The position numbers were made by a program, and so were the translations under genes. Source: JAVBQL01 sp031549085 (GTDB taxonomy: Bacteria > Spirochaetota > GWE2-31-10 > MWDO01). Taken from it: a stretch of 64,000 bases of DNA. The notes beneath the pieces were generated by a model that made no database searches, was not told the origin of the DNA, and saw only the letters and a list, made by a program, of their open reading frames with translations. The DNA lies in assembly GCA_031549085.1 (NCBI GenBank), contig JAVBQL010000009.1, positions 15,837 through 79,836 of the forward strand, given 5' to 3'. Numbering within the stretch: position 1 is the stretch's first letter; every line of letters starts with the position of its first letter. Below, piece after piece: positions 18,133-27,449 of this stretch.

Positions 18133-19356
18133 ATGAAAAAATTGTTTGTTTTACTGGCACTATTTATATTTTTAATCTCTTGTACAGAAGCAGAGAATCC
18201 TACACCTATTGTCAATGTTATCGTTCCAACAAGTGATGTTAGTGTAATTGGAGATATAATTTATGTATCTACATTTGGAGATAATTCTAACGACGGGACA
18301 AAAAATAAACCATTCAAAACTATTCAAAAAGCTGTAGATAGTGTATCAAAAGATAAAAAAACTATATATGTTGCATGTGGTATTTACGATGGAAGAGTTA
18401 TTTTAGAAGAGACTTCTGATTCGATTCCTATAGTTATAGAGGGTGGATACAATGATACTTTTACAGGACGTAATAAGAATTATCAAACTGTAATAGGCAG
18501 GAAAACAGAACCAGCAGTGGATATTGCCATTGCAGGGAGAATAAATGTTGCTAAAGATAGAAAATTAACAGTTAGAAATCTTACTGTTAATGGAGTATTT
18601 AATGGTAATATGTCTTGTGGGATATATTCAACAGGAATTCTTATTGTTGATAACTGTAAAATAGTTGGATTATATAATGATACAATGGATGATACGTTTG
18701 GCCCCCTATCAGACGATGAAGCTTGTGGTATATATTCTAACAATGATAAGATTGATGAATATTATAGCAGCTTAGAAATTATTGGTAGTGATACTATTAT
18801 TTGTGGTGCAATTGGACCAGCAGTTAGTGTTAATAGTCTCTGTTATGGAATACTTGTTAAGAACAATTACACCAATATAAAAGATGGTATAGTATATGGT
18901 TTGTATCTACTAACAGAACAGACAGGAATGGCTACAGGTATAAAGTTTGATAGTAGCGGCACCAACAACTATATTTCAAACACAAAAGTCATTGGTTCAT
19001 ATAGTTCAAACATATTTAATTCTACCTATGGCATAGATAATCATAGCAACCTAAGAATTTCAAATTGCGAAGTTTATGGTATTTTAGATTCCTCATGTGA
19101 TATTACTTCCTATAAGTCCTATGGAATACATAATTATAAATATCATAATACCGAAACTTACAATTATGAGATCGGAATTATGGCTATAGAATCCTCTCAA
19201 ATATACGGAGCAAGAAATAGCACTTGGAATAGTTCAACAGACATTCAAGGGATAAATAATCAAGATGCCATTATTTACAGGGTAGGCTCCGGTATTCTAA
19301 AGAACAACTATGAAGATAATAGTAACGACTGGAATTCTTTTGCTTGGTCTAATTAA
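18133..19356 (+). CDS. Beta-helix surface lipoprotein
   Basis: This 407-residue protein has a signal peptide ending FIFLISC (lipobox) and GAGG before the ATG. The mature start has VSTFGDNSNDGTKNKPFKTIQKAVDSV, the DUF1565-like opening of pectin-lyase-fold proteins. Irregular strand-rich segments follow with recurrent GIYS, YGI and SNC elements, consistent with a right-handed parallel beta-helix. No catalytic residues are evident, so a binding or structural role at the surface is more likely than an enzyme. It has the same general architecture as the middle of the giant lipoprotein at 39357. Confidence 0.7.
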   Translation: MKKLFVLLALFIFLISCTEAENPTPIVNVIVPTSDVSVIGDIIYVSTFGDNSNDGTKNKPFKTIQKAVDSVSKDKKTIYVACGIYDGRVILEETSDSIPIVIEGGYNDTFTGRNKNYQTVIGRKTEPAVDIAIAGRINVAKDRKLTVRNLTVNGVFNGNMSCGIYSTGILIVDNCKIVGLYNDTMDDTFGPLSDDEACGIYSNNDKIDEYYSSLEIIGSDTIICGAIGPAVSVNSLCYGILVKNNYTNIKDGIVYGLYLLTEQTGMATGIKFDSSGTNNYISNTKVIGSYSSNIFNSTYGIDNHSNLRISNCEVYGILDSSCDITSYKSYGIHNYKYHNTETYNYEIGIMAIESSQIYGARNSTWNSSTDIQGINNQDAIIYRVGSGILKNNYEDNSNDWNSFAWSN

Positions 19357-19808
19357 AATATTATTTGTATGTTAAAATAGCAAGATTCTTAACAGTTCTT
19401 GCTATTTTTTATATAGTTTTAAATTATTCATAGAGTAGAGTTTTTTTAAGAGATTAGATATAGTTAAGCATTTATAGTATGATCATTCCATAGTAATTTT
19501 AAAAGAGTTTTGATATTACTTTCTTAATTTTAAAATTTGTTGTCATATTATGATATTATTTTATATAAAAAGTAATTTCAAGAGCATGCTTTTTGTCTTT
19601 CTAACTCTGCAACTATCTTTTGCTTATCATCACCATATTTTTTAATAATTTTATATTAAGAATTATTTTAAAAAAATGTATCATAATAAGGATGACTAAC
19701 TAATAAAAAATTGGTATATTTTAGACTAAAATATGGTTAAAAAATATTTACCAATTTTATTTATTTTGATATAAATTATGACCACATAGTCATTTTTTGG
19801 AGTGTTTA
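19357..19808 (+). other. Intergenic region between the beta-helix lipoprotein and fabH
   Basis: It holds a terminator (19376-19410) and a probable fabH promoter (TTACCA near 19748, TATAAA near 19770). On the minus strand near 19585-19660 there is a short open stretch ending KYGDDKQKIVAELERQKACS with no start codon, which could be the tail of a lost gene. The rest is featureless AT-rich sequence. Confidence 0.4.
19376..19410 (+). terminator. Rho-independent terminator after the beta-helix lipoprotein
   Basis: The 10-bp stem AATAGCAAGA/TCTTGCTATT with an 11-nt loop is followed by TTTT, 20 nt after the stop. Confidence 0.88.
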
Positions 19809-20789
19809 ATGATAGATATATTAGGTACTGGAAGTTATTTACCAAGCAAGGTTTTGACGAATTTTGATCTAAGTAAAATAGTTGATACCTCTGATGAGTG
19901 GATTACAAAGAGAACAGGTATAAGAGAGAGAAGAGTAGTTGTAGAGGGAGAGGAGGCTACAAGTGATTTGGCACTGCATGCCTCACTAAAAGCAATTGAG
20001 ATGGCTAATATCAAAAAAGAAGATATTGACATGATAATAGTTGGTACATCAACTCCAGATTATCAGATTCCAGCCTGTGCCCCTATTTTACAAGCAAAAC
20101 TTGGACTTAAGGATATACCAGCATTTGATCTTAACTCTGTCTGTTCAAGTTTTTCGTACGGTTTTTCTGTGGCAAACTCAATATTGGTATCAGGTGCTTA
20201 TAAAAAGATACTTCTTGTTGGTGCAGATACATATTCTACAATATTAAATTGGAATGATAGAACATCTTGTGTAATATTTGGAGATGGTGCTGGGGCAGTA
20301 ATACTAGAAAAATCAACTAGAGATAAGCTCCTTTCACTTGAGCTTGGTGCTTATGGTGATGATTATGATATGGTAAGGATTAAAGTTGGTGGCTCAAAGC
20401 ACCCAATAACTAAAAATCCTCACCAATATGATATTGCAGATACATTTTTTTATATGGAGGGAAAGAGAGTTTATGAATTTGCAATAACCCTTATTCCTGA
20501 AGTAATAGAGAGACTTTTAAAAAAGAGTAATCTAAAAATTGATGATATTGATCTTGTTGTGCTTCATCAAGCAAATATTAGAATAATTGAGATGGTGGCA
20601 AAGAGTACAGATATTCCATTGGATAAGTTTTTTATTAATATCCAAAAAATTGGTAATACATCATCAGGTTCAATACCAATCGCTCTAGATGAAGCAGTTA
20701 GACAGGGTCGAATAAAAAAAGGTAGTAAGGTACTATCAATTGGTTTTGGTGGTGGTTTAAGCTGGGGCGGATTTCTACTTGAGTGGTAG
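19809..20789 (+). CDS. fabH: Beta-ketoacyl-ACP synthase III
   Basis: This 326-residue enzyme condenses acetyl-CoA with malonyl-ACP to start fatty-acid synthesis. The catalytic triad is visible: Cys about 113 in LNSVCSSFSYG, His in LHQANIRII and Asn in IGNTSSGSIP. The N-terminus has GTGSYLPSKVLTN and DEWITKRTGIRERR, typical of FabH. I chose ATG 19809 because GGAG lies 8 nt upstream. It converges on fabF with a shared terminator, so the two condensing enzymes sit together but are not in one operon. Confidence 0.95.
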   Translation: MIDILGTGSYLPSKVLTNFDLSKIVDTSDEWITKRTGIRERRVVVEGEEATSDLALHASLKAIEMANIKKEDIDMIIVGTSTPDYQIPACAPILQAKLGLKDIPAFDLNSVCSSFSYGFSVANSILVSGAYKKILLVGADTYSTILNWNDRTSCVIFGDGAGAVILEKSTRDKLLSLELGAYGDDYDMVRIKVGGSKHPITKNPHQYDIADTFFYMEGKRVYEFAITLIPEVIERLLKKSNLKIDDIDLVVLHQANIRIIEMVAKSTDIPLDKFFINIQKIGNTSSGSIPIALDEAVRQGRIKKGSKVLSIGFGGGLSWGGFLLEW

Positions 20790-20827
20790 GGAAATAGCTA
20801 TTATCTTTTTGAAATATATTAATATAA

Positions 20828-20858
20828 AAAAACAGCCTGTTATAACAAGGCTGTTTTT
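20828..20858. terminator. Bidirectional terminator between fabH and fabF
   Basis: AAAAACAGCC (20828-20837) is complementary to GGCTGTTTTT (20849-20858), giving a GC core with an A run on one side and a T run on the other, so it can serve both convergent genes. Confidence 0.9.
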
Positions 20859-20874
20859 ATTTCTATTATCAATT

Positions 20875-22101
20875 TTATGTTTTTCTCAATATAAGAGCTG
20901 CATTTGTCCCGCCAAAGCCAAATGAGTTTGAAAGAATAGTTTTTGGTTCAAAATCTATCTTTCTATTAATAATATTTATTTTACTTGTCTCTTCATCTCC
21001 CTCTGTAAAGTTGATATTTGGAGCAAGAAACTTATCTCTCATCATAAGGATAGAGTATACCACTTCGCTTGCACCTGCCATCCAACACTCATGGCCAGTC
21101 ATAGATTTTGTAGAGGAGACATAGGGGCGTCCGCCAAATATATTGTATATAGCATTAGCCTCTGCGGCATCGCCACGAGGTGTACTTGTTGCATGAGCGT
21201 TTATATAGTCGATCTCTTTTGGTGATATATTTGCTTTTTTTAATACTTTATTCATAACAAGTTCAGCTCCAACACCATTAGGAGCAGACATATCCTCTCC
21301 ATCAGCACTAAAAGAGTAGGCAACAACTTCACCATATATCTTTGCGTTTCTTGCTAAAGCCAAATCCAGTCTCTCTAATATTACAGCAGCAGATCCTCCT
21401 GAAGGTATAAGGCCATTTCTTGACTTATCAAATGGGCGACTAGCCTTCAAAGGGTTTTCAATATCTGTAGAAAATGCATTTAAAGCGTCAAAACTAGCCA
21501 TAATTTGCCAGTTTATCTCCTGTGCTCCACCAGCGATCACTCTCTCTTGTTCTCCAAAACGGATAAGATTTGCTGCCTGTCCTATAGCGTGAGAACCTGA
21601 TGCACAAGCTCCAGCAATAGACCAGTTTGCACCTTTTGTTTGCAAAATAGTACTTAGATTCATCGTTACAGTAGAGTCCATAATTTGAAATATATAGCCA
21701 GAACCCAATGCTTTTGTTGATTTTGCTTCCAAGAGCTCTCTTGCCATGCTTACATTTGGTTCTGATACCGAATCATGACCAAAGATGATACCTGTCTCGG
21801 GAGATGAGATCAAATCTTGTGATAGGTTTGAATCTTTTATTGCCTGCTCTGTTGCTGCATATGCCCAAACAGTTGAGAGAGACATCGTTTTTCTCTTTTT
21901 TCTATCTAAATAGTCTTTTGGATCAAAATTCTTTATTGTTCCAGTTATTGGACTTCTAAAACCAAGTTCTATTCTCTCATTGTCAACCTCATAGCCCGGC
22001 TTTCCATTCTGCAAAGAGAGGCTAACCTCATCTACTGAATTGCCAAGGCATGAAATAATACCAATACCAGTTATTACAACTCTCTCTTTATCACTAATCA
22101 T
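20875..22101 (-). CDS. fabF: Beta-ketoacyl-ACP synthase II
   Basis: This 408-residue elongating condensing enzyme of fatty-acid synthesis opens VVITGIGIISCLGNSVDEV. It has the nucleophile in AGACASGSHAIG, the first His in NAHATSTPRGD and the second in TKSMTGHECWMAGASE, and ends SNSFGFGGTNAALIL. The Cys-His-His set distinguishes it from FabH (Cys-His-Asn). GGAG precedes the ATG. The acyl carrier protein, malonyl transferase and reductase genes are not in the window. Confidence 0.95.
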   Translation of the reverse strand: MISDKERVVITGIGIISCLGNSVDEVSLSLQNGKPGYEVDNERIELGFRSPITGTIKNFDPKDYLDRKKRKTMSLSTVWAYAATEQAIKDSNLSQDLISSPETGIIFGHDSVSEPNVSMARELLEAKSTKALGSGYIFQIMDSTVTMNLSTILQTKGANWSIAGACASGSHAIGQAANLIRFGEQERVIAGGAQEINWQIMASFDALNAFSTDIENPLKASRPFDKSRNGLIPSGGSAAVILERLDLALARNAKIYGEVVAYSFSADGEDMSAPNGVGAELVMNKVLKKANISPKEIDYINAHATSTPRGDAAEANAIYNIFGGRPYVSSTKSMTGHECWMAGASEVVYSILMMRDKFLAPNINFTEGDEETSKINIINRKIDFEPKTILSNSFGFGGTNAALILRKT

Positions 22102-22221
22102 AATTATGAAACTCCAATGATATTTTTCATAAAAATACCATAAAACAGGAGATTTTTCAATATTTTTTATCTTTAGTTAAACACTAATTATTTTTATTAT
22201 AATTTATTGGTTAATTAAATT

Positions 22222-22250
22222 TTGACAAACTTGCTATTCAATTATATAAT
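22222..22250 (+). promoter_or_regulatory. Consensus sigma-70 promoter for aroC
   Basis: TTGACA (22222-22227), exactly 17 nt, then TATAAT (22245-22250): both hexamers are perfect consensus. It lies 31 nt before the aroC TTG start. Confidence 0.9.
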
Positions 22251-22281
22251 CAACAAAATTAAAAAAATATGAGTTTTTATA

Positions 22282-23322
22282 TTGGCTAGTAACTACTTTG
22301 GAAATATATATAGGTTTACCACATTTGGAGAGTCTCATGGAGACTCTGTTGGTGTTGTTATAGATGGAGTTCCATCTGGAATAAAAATATCACAAGAAGT
22401 AATTCAGGAAGATCTAAATAAAAGAAAGCCATCATTTAGCTCCATAAGTTCACCAAGAGATGAGGATAGTAGTTTTGATATTCTATCAGGAGTCTTAAAT
22501 GGTTATACCATAGGTTCACCATTAACAATAGTGATAAAAAATAGAGACGCAAAAAAAGAGGATTATGATGAAATAAAGAATCTCTTTCGTCCAAGCCATG
22601 CTGATTATACATACTATAAAAAATATAATATGTTAGAAAACTATGGTGGAGGAAGGAGTTCAGGAAGAGAGACAGCTTCAAGAGTGGTTGCAGGTTCTAT
22701 AGCAAAGCAGATATTGAGACACTACATAGATGATTTGATGATTGTTGCTGGGGTTGTATCAATAGGCGAGATAAGTATAGATAATTGGAGTAGTGATGAT
22801 GTTTATAGTAATCCTATTAGAACAGCTGATAAGAATGCTATTGAGAAAATGTTAGAATTATTAGAGAAGACTAGAGAGAGTGGTGATTCAATTGGTGGTG
22901 TGATAGAGTGCCATATTAAAAATCTACCTGCTGGAGTTGGAGAGCCAATATATAATAAACTGGACTCCATTCTTTCATATGCGATGATAGGTATTGGTGG
23001 AGTTAAGGGCATTGAATTTGGAGCTGGTTTTAATAGTAGTAAGATGAGAGGTTCCATTTATAACAATATAAGAGATGCTAATGGTGGAATTGAGGGTGGG
23101 ATATCCAATGGTAAAGATATAATCTTTAGAGTAGCTATAAAACCAACACCATCTATAAAAAAAGAGCAAAATATGATATCTAATGATAATGAGTTAAAAA
23201 CTCTCTCTATAAAAGGTCGTCATGATGTTTGTATTGTACCAAGAGTTGTGCCAGTAATTGAAGCAATGTCCTACTCTGTACTATTGGATCTCTTTTTTAT
23301 GGATAGAGCTTTAAAAAAATGA
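22282..23322 (+). CDS. aroC: Chorismate synthase
   Basis: This 346-residue enzyme converts EPSP to chorismate using reduced FMN, the last step of the shikimate pathway. Signatures present are RFTTFGESHGDSVGVVIDG, RPSHADYTYYKKYN, GGGRSSGRETASRVVAG and the C-terminal RHDVCIVPRVVPVIEAM. It starts at TTG with a weak Shine-Dalgarno, which the perfect upstream promoter may offset. The stop overlaps the start of the next gene (ATGA). Confidence 0.95.
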   Translation: MASNYFGNIYRFTTFGESHGDSVGVVIDGVPSGIKISQEVIQEDLNKRKPSFSSISSPRDEDSSFDILSGVLNGYTIGSPLTIVIKNRDAKKEDYDEIKNLFRPSHADYTYYKKYNMLENYGGGRSSGRETASRVVAGSIAKQILRHYIDDLMIVAGVVSIGEISIDNWSSDDVYSNPIRTADKNAIEKMLELLEKTRESGDSIGGVIECHIKNLPAGVGEPIYNKLDSILSYAMIGIGGVKGIEFGAGFNSSKMRGSIYNNIRDANGGIEGGISNGKDIIFRVAIKPTPSIKKEQNMISNDNELKTLSIKGRHDVCIVPRVVPVIEAMSYSVLLDLFFMDRALKK

Positions 23323-24056
23323 TAAAAAAATCTCAAAAATATCTTATAAAAATATTGCTATTCACTCTATTTTCAGTTTTTGGTTTAAATGCTAGTGATG
23401 AGACCTCTGATAAGATAGAGAAAAAAAAATTTGGTAACCCGATCTATTCAAAGCAAAATTTCTATATAAAGACAGAGTTTGAGATGGGGGTAGTTGGGGT
23501 AAGTGATTTTATAACTGAAAATGCTCTTTTTCAATATAGATTTTTGTCAAAAAACAAGCATGCTTTTTCTATTAGAGTAAACCATATTGGTTTTACATCA
23601 GGTGCTCTATCAAATAATCCACACATATTTTCTTTTGCTGTTATGGGTGGTTTTGAATATATGTTTAAAGTATTTTCAAATACTTCAGGGCTCTTTCTCT
23701 ATATTGATGTAGGTGGAAGTAACAGTGGTGTTGCTTTTAACACTGGTATTGGACTCGGTTCAAGAGTAGCTGATAGTATAGAGCTAAATTTTTCATATTT
23801 ACATGATAATTTAATTACCTCTAGATTAGAATTTCAATTTTTGTTAGTAAAATATTTAATTCTAAAAGGTAAATTTGGGATATCATACAAATATACATAT
23901 CCTAATAATGAGATCTTTGTATTTTTAGGAGGATTGTATATTGGTTTTTCTGTAAAGAACTACTTTAGGCTTGAAGTTGGAGGTGGTTTTACACTTAATG
24001 ACTATAGTTATATAAGTGGTTTTGGAGGAGCATCAATAGTTACATCATTTCCTTAA
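23319..24056 (+). CDS. Putative outer-membrane beta-barrel protein
   Basis: This 245-residue protein has a signal peptide (ILLFTLFSVFGLNAS) and no lipobox. The mature part alternates polar and hydrophobic residues in short strands (HAFSIRVNHIGF, LFLYIDVGG, FGISYKYTYP, FRLEVGGGFTL), as in small beta-barrels. I do not recognise the family. It overlaps aroC by 4 nt and is probably translated by coupling to it, although no functional link with chorismate synthesis is apparent. Confidence 0.6.
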   Translation: MIKKSQKYLIKILLFTLFSVFGLNASDETSDKIEKKKFGNPIYSKQNFYIKTEFEMGVVGVSDFITENALFQYRFLSKNKHAFSIRVNHIGFTSGALSNNPHIFSFAVMGGFEYMFKVFSNTSGLFLYIDVGGSNSGVAFNTGIGLGSRVADSIELNFSYLHDNLITSRLEFQFLLVKYLILKGKFGISYKYTYPNNEIFVFLGGLYIGFSVKNYFRLEVGGGFTLNDYSYISGFGGASIVTSFP

Positions 24057-24267
24057 GATTATTTTCCACGCGCGTGAAGGTTTAATTTAAAAGCTCTATA
24101 TGATATTTTTTGTCGATATAAAAACTATACAAAAAACAATTTTAGTAGAAAATGATAAGACTTTATATAGAATATATCCTTTAAATAGCTCTCTATTTTT
24201 AAGAATAATATTTTCTAATTTCAAGCTTTCTCTTAATTTTTCTATATTTTCTCTATTAACTTTTATT

Positions 24268-24942
24268 TTAGTTAGTATTGCTGTTATCATTTAATAGATC
24301 TTTCTCTTCATTATCTTTTATCTCTGGCTCTTCACTCTTATTAAAATCATCTTTTAGTTCTTCATTTATAGTTGAATCATATTCACTACTATCATTACCA
24401 GCTGGCTCAGTAGCCTTTTTTGGTTCTAATATATCAATTTTATCTTTATGGAAAATGAATACAAGAAGCAGAAGAATTGCACCTGCTATGGTAAAGACAT
24501 CAGCTAAGTTGAATATGGGCCAGTAAAAATCCTTCCAAAACCAAAATACATAATCAACAACATAACCATCTATTATCCTGTTTATTATGTTCCCGAGAGC
24601 TCCAGATATTATTATACCTAAAGGAATCAAAAGCATCAATTGTTTAGAAGAGAAGTAGAGCCAGCCAACAAATATTGCTCCAAGTGATTGAATACAAACT
24701 AAAAATATCCACTTTTGAGTTTTATCTAAAAAATGATCAAGCCAAGAGAGAATTGAGAAGCCAATATCACGGTTTTCTGTATACTTAAAGTGCCAAAAAT
24801 TCTCTATAACAACAACATCTGGCTTATTTTTCAATTGTTTTGTTGCAATACCTTTTACGATTAAATCTGTTGTGGTAAATACTAAAATAATTGTTGTAAG
24901 AAGTGCTAATTTACACCAAACGCAGCTTGTATCAAATTTCAT
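24268..24942 (-). CDS. lspA: Signal peptidase II with acidic C-terminal tail
   Basis: This 224-residue lipoprotein signal peptidase is an inner-membrane aspartic protease that cleaves prolipoproteins at the lipobox. The four-helix core runs to about residue 165. Catalytic aspartates are Asp130 in DGYVVDYV and Asp148 in FNLADV. The usual GNxxDR motif reads GNIINR. An unusual acidic, Ser/Asn-rich tail of about 55 residues follows (from about 168). Its job fits the many lipoproteins in this window. Confidence 0.9.
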   Translation of the reverse strand: MKFDTSCVWCKLALLTTIILVFTTTDLIVKGIATKQLKNKPDVVVIENFWHFKYTENRDIGFSILSWLDHFLDKTQKWIFLVCIQSLGAIFVGWLYFSSKQLMLLIPLGIIISGALGNIINRIIDGYVVDYVFWFWKDFYWPIFNLADVFTIAGAILLLLVFIFHKDKIDILEPKKATEPAGNDSSEYDSTINEELKDDFNKSEEPEIKDNEEKDLLNDNSNTN

Positions 24943-25029
24943 TATTATAACCTTATATATTAGAGTCTAATATTCTTTTAATCAATAGAAACTATTTTAT
25001 ATAAAATTTTAATAGATTTTGCAAGCTTT

Positions 25030-26184
25030 TTAGTCCTCTAATATGGTTATCTCAACGCGTCTATTTTTCTTCATATTCTCTTCAGAATTGTTTGGAGCAA
25101 CTGGCTCACTGCTCCCTTTTCCGTAATAGATAATTCTTCCAGCCTCTATGCCTTTTGTTATGAGTATATTTGCAATAGATTCTGCTCTATCAAGAGATAA
25201 TTGCATCTCTGCTTTTTTGTCACCTGTGGCAGCAGTGTGTCCTGTTATTACAAAACTTCTCTTATCTACTCCTTTTAGGGTTTTATATATCAAATCTATC
25301 TTCTTTTTATCCTCTGCTGTAAGCAGTTCGGTACTGTTGGATTTAAACTGAAGGTTGCTGATACTGATATGTACACCATCATCTTTTTTAAATACAGTGA
25401 AGTCTTTGTTTTTATCTATTACTATCTCTATATCTTCCAATATCTTATCTTTATTCATTTTTTCAATTGGTTTATAAAAATAGAGAGTAAATCCGCTTCG
25501 CTTTATCTTTTCACTGTTTAATACGATCTCTTCAGTAAAATGGTCCTCCATATAGGCAGGCATTCCTAAATTGTTATTAAAGTAGTAACTAATTTTGTGC
25601 TCACCATTTATTTTTGAACTCTTTTCACTATTGGAATATTTGTACTCTATATCAAAAAAATCGTAATTTTGACCCATAAACTCTTTTTTGCCAATATAAG
25701 TGCTTTTCGCATAAATTGGAGCATCTATTGGGGTACTATTTTCATTTATCATTATTGTTGCTACTCCATAATTATTAAAAGTATCACCAATAGTTATATT
25801 TTCATTAGGAAAAATAGGTATACTTTTTAATGGAGGAAATTCAATTGAGGATCTCATATCTCCATTTGACATAAGGGTAAAATTTATAGGGCTCTCTCTT
25901 TTAACTTGATATCCTATATTAACTGTATTTCTCATAGTCTTATCCATTAAATAGTAAAAGCCTTGCACATTATAGCTATTGTCATTTAACAGAGAGACAG
26001 ATTGGATACCCTTCATCTCTTTAGAGTTTAGGCCAACATACTTATCATTTATATGAACTCTAACATTACTTCTTATGCTTAGATTATATTTTTCACCATT
26101 TTTAAACGAAAATTCGAACTTTTCTGAATATGCAGCCAAATTGACTGCAAAAAAAACTGACAAAATAATTACAATTATTTTCAT
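25030..26184 (-). CDS. OmpA-family protein with C-terminal peptidoglycan-binding domain
   Basis: This protein of about 384 residues has a signal peptide (MKIIVIILSVFFAVNLAAYS) and an N-terminal domain of unknown family. The C-terminal OmpA-like domain (about 270-384) has FVITGHTAATGDKKAEMQLS, LDRAESIANILITKGIEAGR and NRRVEITI. The domain should bind diaminopimelate or ornithine in peptidoglycan. I chose ATG 26184 over an in-frame ATG at 26199 because the GGAG site lies between them. It is divergent from oppC. Confidence 0.82.
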   Translation of the reverse strand: MKIIVIILSVFFAVNLAAYSEKFEFSFKNGEKYNLSIRSNVRVHINDKYVGLNSKEMKGIQSVSLLNDNSYNVQGFYYLMDKTMRNTVNIGYQVKRESPINFTLMSNGDMRSSIEFPPLKSIPIFPNENITIGDTFNNYGVATIMINENSTPIDAPIYAKSTYIGKKEFMGQNYDFFDIEYKYSNSEKSSKINGEHKISYYFNNNLGMPAYMEDHFTEEIVLNSEKIKRSGFTLYFYKPIEKMNKDKILEDIEIVIDKNKDFTVFKKDDGVHISISNLQFKSNSTELLTAEDKKKIDLIYKTLKGVDKRSFVITGHTAATGDKKAEMQLSLDRAESIANILITKGIEAGRIIYYGKGSSEPVAPNNSEENMKKNRRVEITILED

Positions 26185-26282
26185 AAGCAGGGACTCCATC
26201 TATTAAATTATCGTCAAACTTTTTTTATTTATTAAAAAATGAATCTTTCTTTACTTTTCAAAATTAAGGATAAAGAAAATAA

Positions 26283-26312
26283 TTGCTTTTATTTTCAATT
26301 TATGATTAGAAT
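26283..26312 (+). promoter_or_regulatory. Promoter for oppC, predicted to give a leaderless mRNA
   Basis: TTGCTT (26283-26288), an 18-nt spacer and TAGAAT (26307-26312) predict a transcript start near 26319, only about 6 nt before the ATG. No Shine-Dalgarno is present there. Confidence 0.5.
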
Positions 26313-26324
26313 ATCTTAATCATT

Positions 26325-27422
26325 ATGAACGAATTATTAAAAAAATTACTAAAAAAACCTATTGCTCTCATCTCTGTTATTGTCATTATCATATTGTACA
26401 TCTCTATGATATTTGCTGAGTTTTTAAGTCCATATAGAGCTGATACTGTCTTTAAAGAGCACCCATATCATCCTCCTGCACTGGCTCTTTACTCAAAAAA
26501 ATATGGTCTTTGTCCTCAAGTACAGAAGAGGGTTTTGATAGATGAACTCTCTCATAAGTATGGAAGAATAAGAGGTGAGTATTATAAGGTTAGCCTCTTT
26601 GTAAGAGGAGTTGATTACAAAATTTTAGGGCTTATAAAAACAAATATTCATTTGTTTGGTATAAAAGCTCCCTATGATAGTAATGGGTTAAGGTTTACTG
26701 ATGGAGGTAAAGATTATCCAGTCTTTATATTTGGATCTGACCATTTGGGAAGAGATATATTCTCTAGAATTCTATATGGTTCGCGTATTTCATTAACAAT
26801 TGGCTTTATTGGTATAACAATCTCTCTTGTTTTGGCAATCGTTTTTGGCGGTTTAGCTGGATATTATGGCGGTTTTATAGATTGGCTAATAATGAGACTA
26901 TCAGAGTTTTTTATATTAATACCTGGCCTCTATTTAATCTTGTTTTTAAGATCAATATTGTCAAGAGATTTAGATTCAGGACAATCATATATGATCATAA
27001 CGGTTATTCTATCGTTTGTAGGCTGGCCAAGTTCTGCACGTTTGATTAGAGGAATGGTTCATAGTATAAAACGTGAAGATTTTGTAACAAACTCTATGTT
27101 GGAATCTATACCATCTGTAGTGATTATATTTAGGGATATTATTCCACAGATCTCTTCTATTCTTATAGTAAGTGTGGCTTTAGGAGTTCCAGGTTTTATA
27201 CTGGGAGAGACAATGCTCTCCTATCTTGGGCTTGGAATTGTTGATCCTGCTGTAAGCTGGGGCTCTATGATAAATAGAGATGTTACATCTTTGAATAATC
27301 TAAAAAATTACTCATGGTTTATAATCCCTGGAATTTACCTTATTGTTACTACGCTGGCCTTCAATTTTTTAGGTGATTTTTTAAGGGATTACTTCGATCC
27401 TTACAATAAGGATTTGAACTAG
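26325..27422 (+). CDS. oppC: Oligopeptide ABC transporter permease, OppC type
   Basis: This 365-residue inner-membrane permease starts with a membrane helix (IALISVIVIIILYISMIFAEF) and has a long periplasmic insert containing FGSDHLGRDIFSRILYGSRIS, typical of OppC/DppC. The permease core follows, with IRGMVHSIKREDFV in the EAA-loop position, then GETMLSYLGLGI and SWGSMI. With an OppB partner it would form the peptide channel, but no oppB is nearby. oppD follows after 27 nt. Confidence 0.88.
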   Translation: MNELLKKLLKKPIALISVIVIIILYISMIFAEFLSPYRADTVFKEHPYHPPALALYSKKYGLCPQVQKRVLIDELSHKYGRIRGEYYKVSLFVRGVDYKILGLIKTNIHLFGIKAPYDSNGLRFTDGGKDYPVFIFGSDHLGRDIFSRILYGSRISLTIGFIGITISLVLAIVFGGLAGYYGGFIDWLIMRLSEFFILIPGLYLILFLRSILSRDLDSGQSYMIITVILSFVGWPSSARLIRGMVHSIKREDFVTNSMLESIPSVVIIFRDIIPQISSILIVSVALGVPGFILGETMLSYLGLGIVDPAVSWGSMINRDVTSLNNLKNYSWFIIPGIYLIVTTLAFNFLGDFLRDYFDPYNKDLN

Positions 27423-27449
27423 ATATTTTTAGGAGAAGAGTGTTAAAAA

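Noticed and set aside
19585..19660. Minus-strand open stretch ending KYGDDKQKIVAELERQKACS
   Set aside because: It has no start codon, is only about 25 codons long and has no neighbouring remnants to identify it.
24100..24294. Plus-strand ORF of 64 codons with a hydrophobic end
   Set aside because: It has no ribosome-binding site or promoter, is low-complexity AT-rich sequence, and runs into the 3' end of lspA on the other strand.
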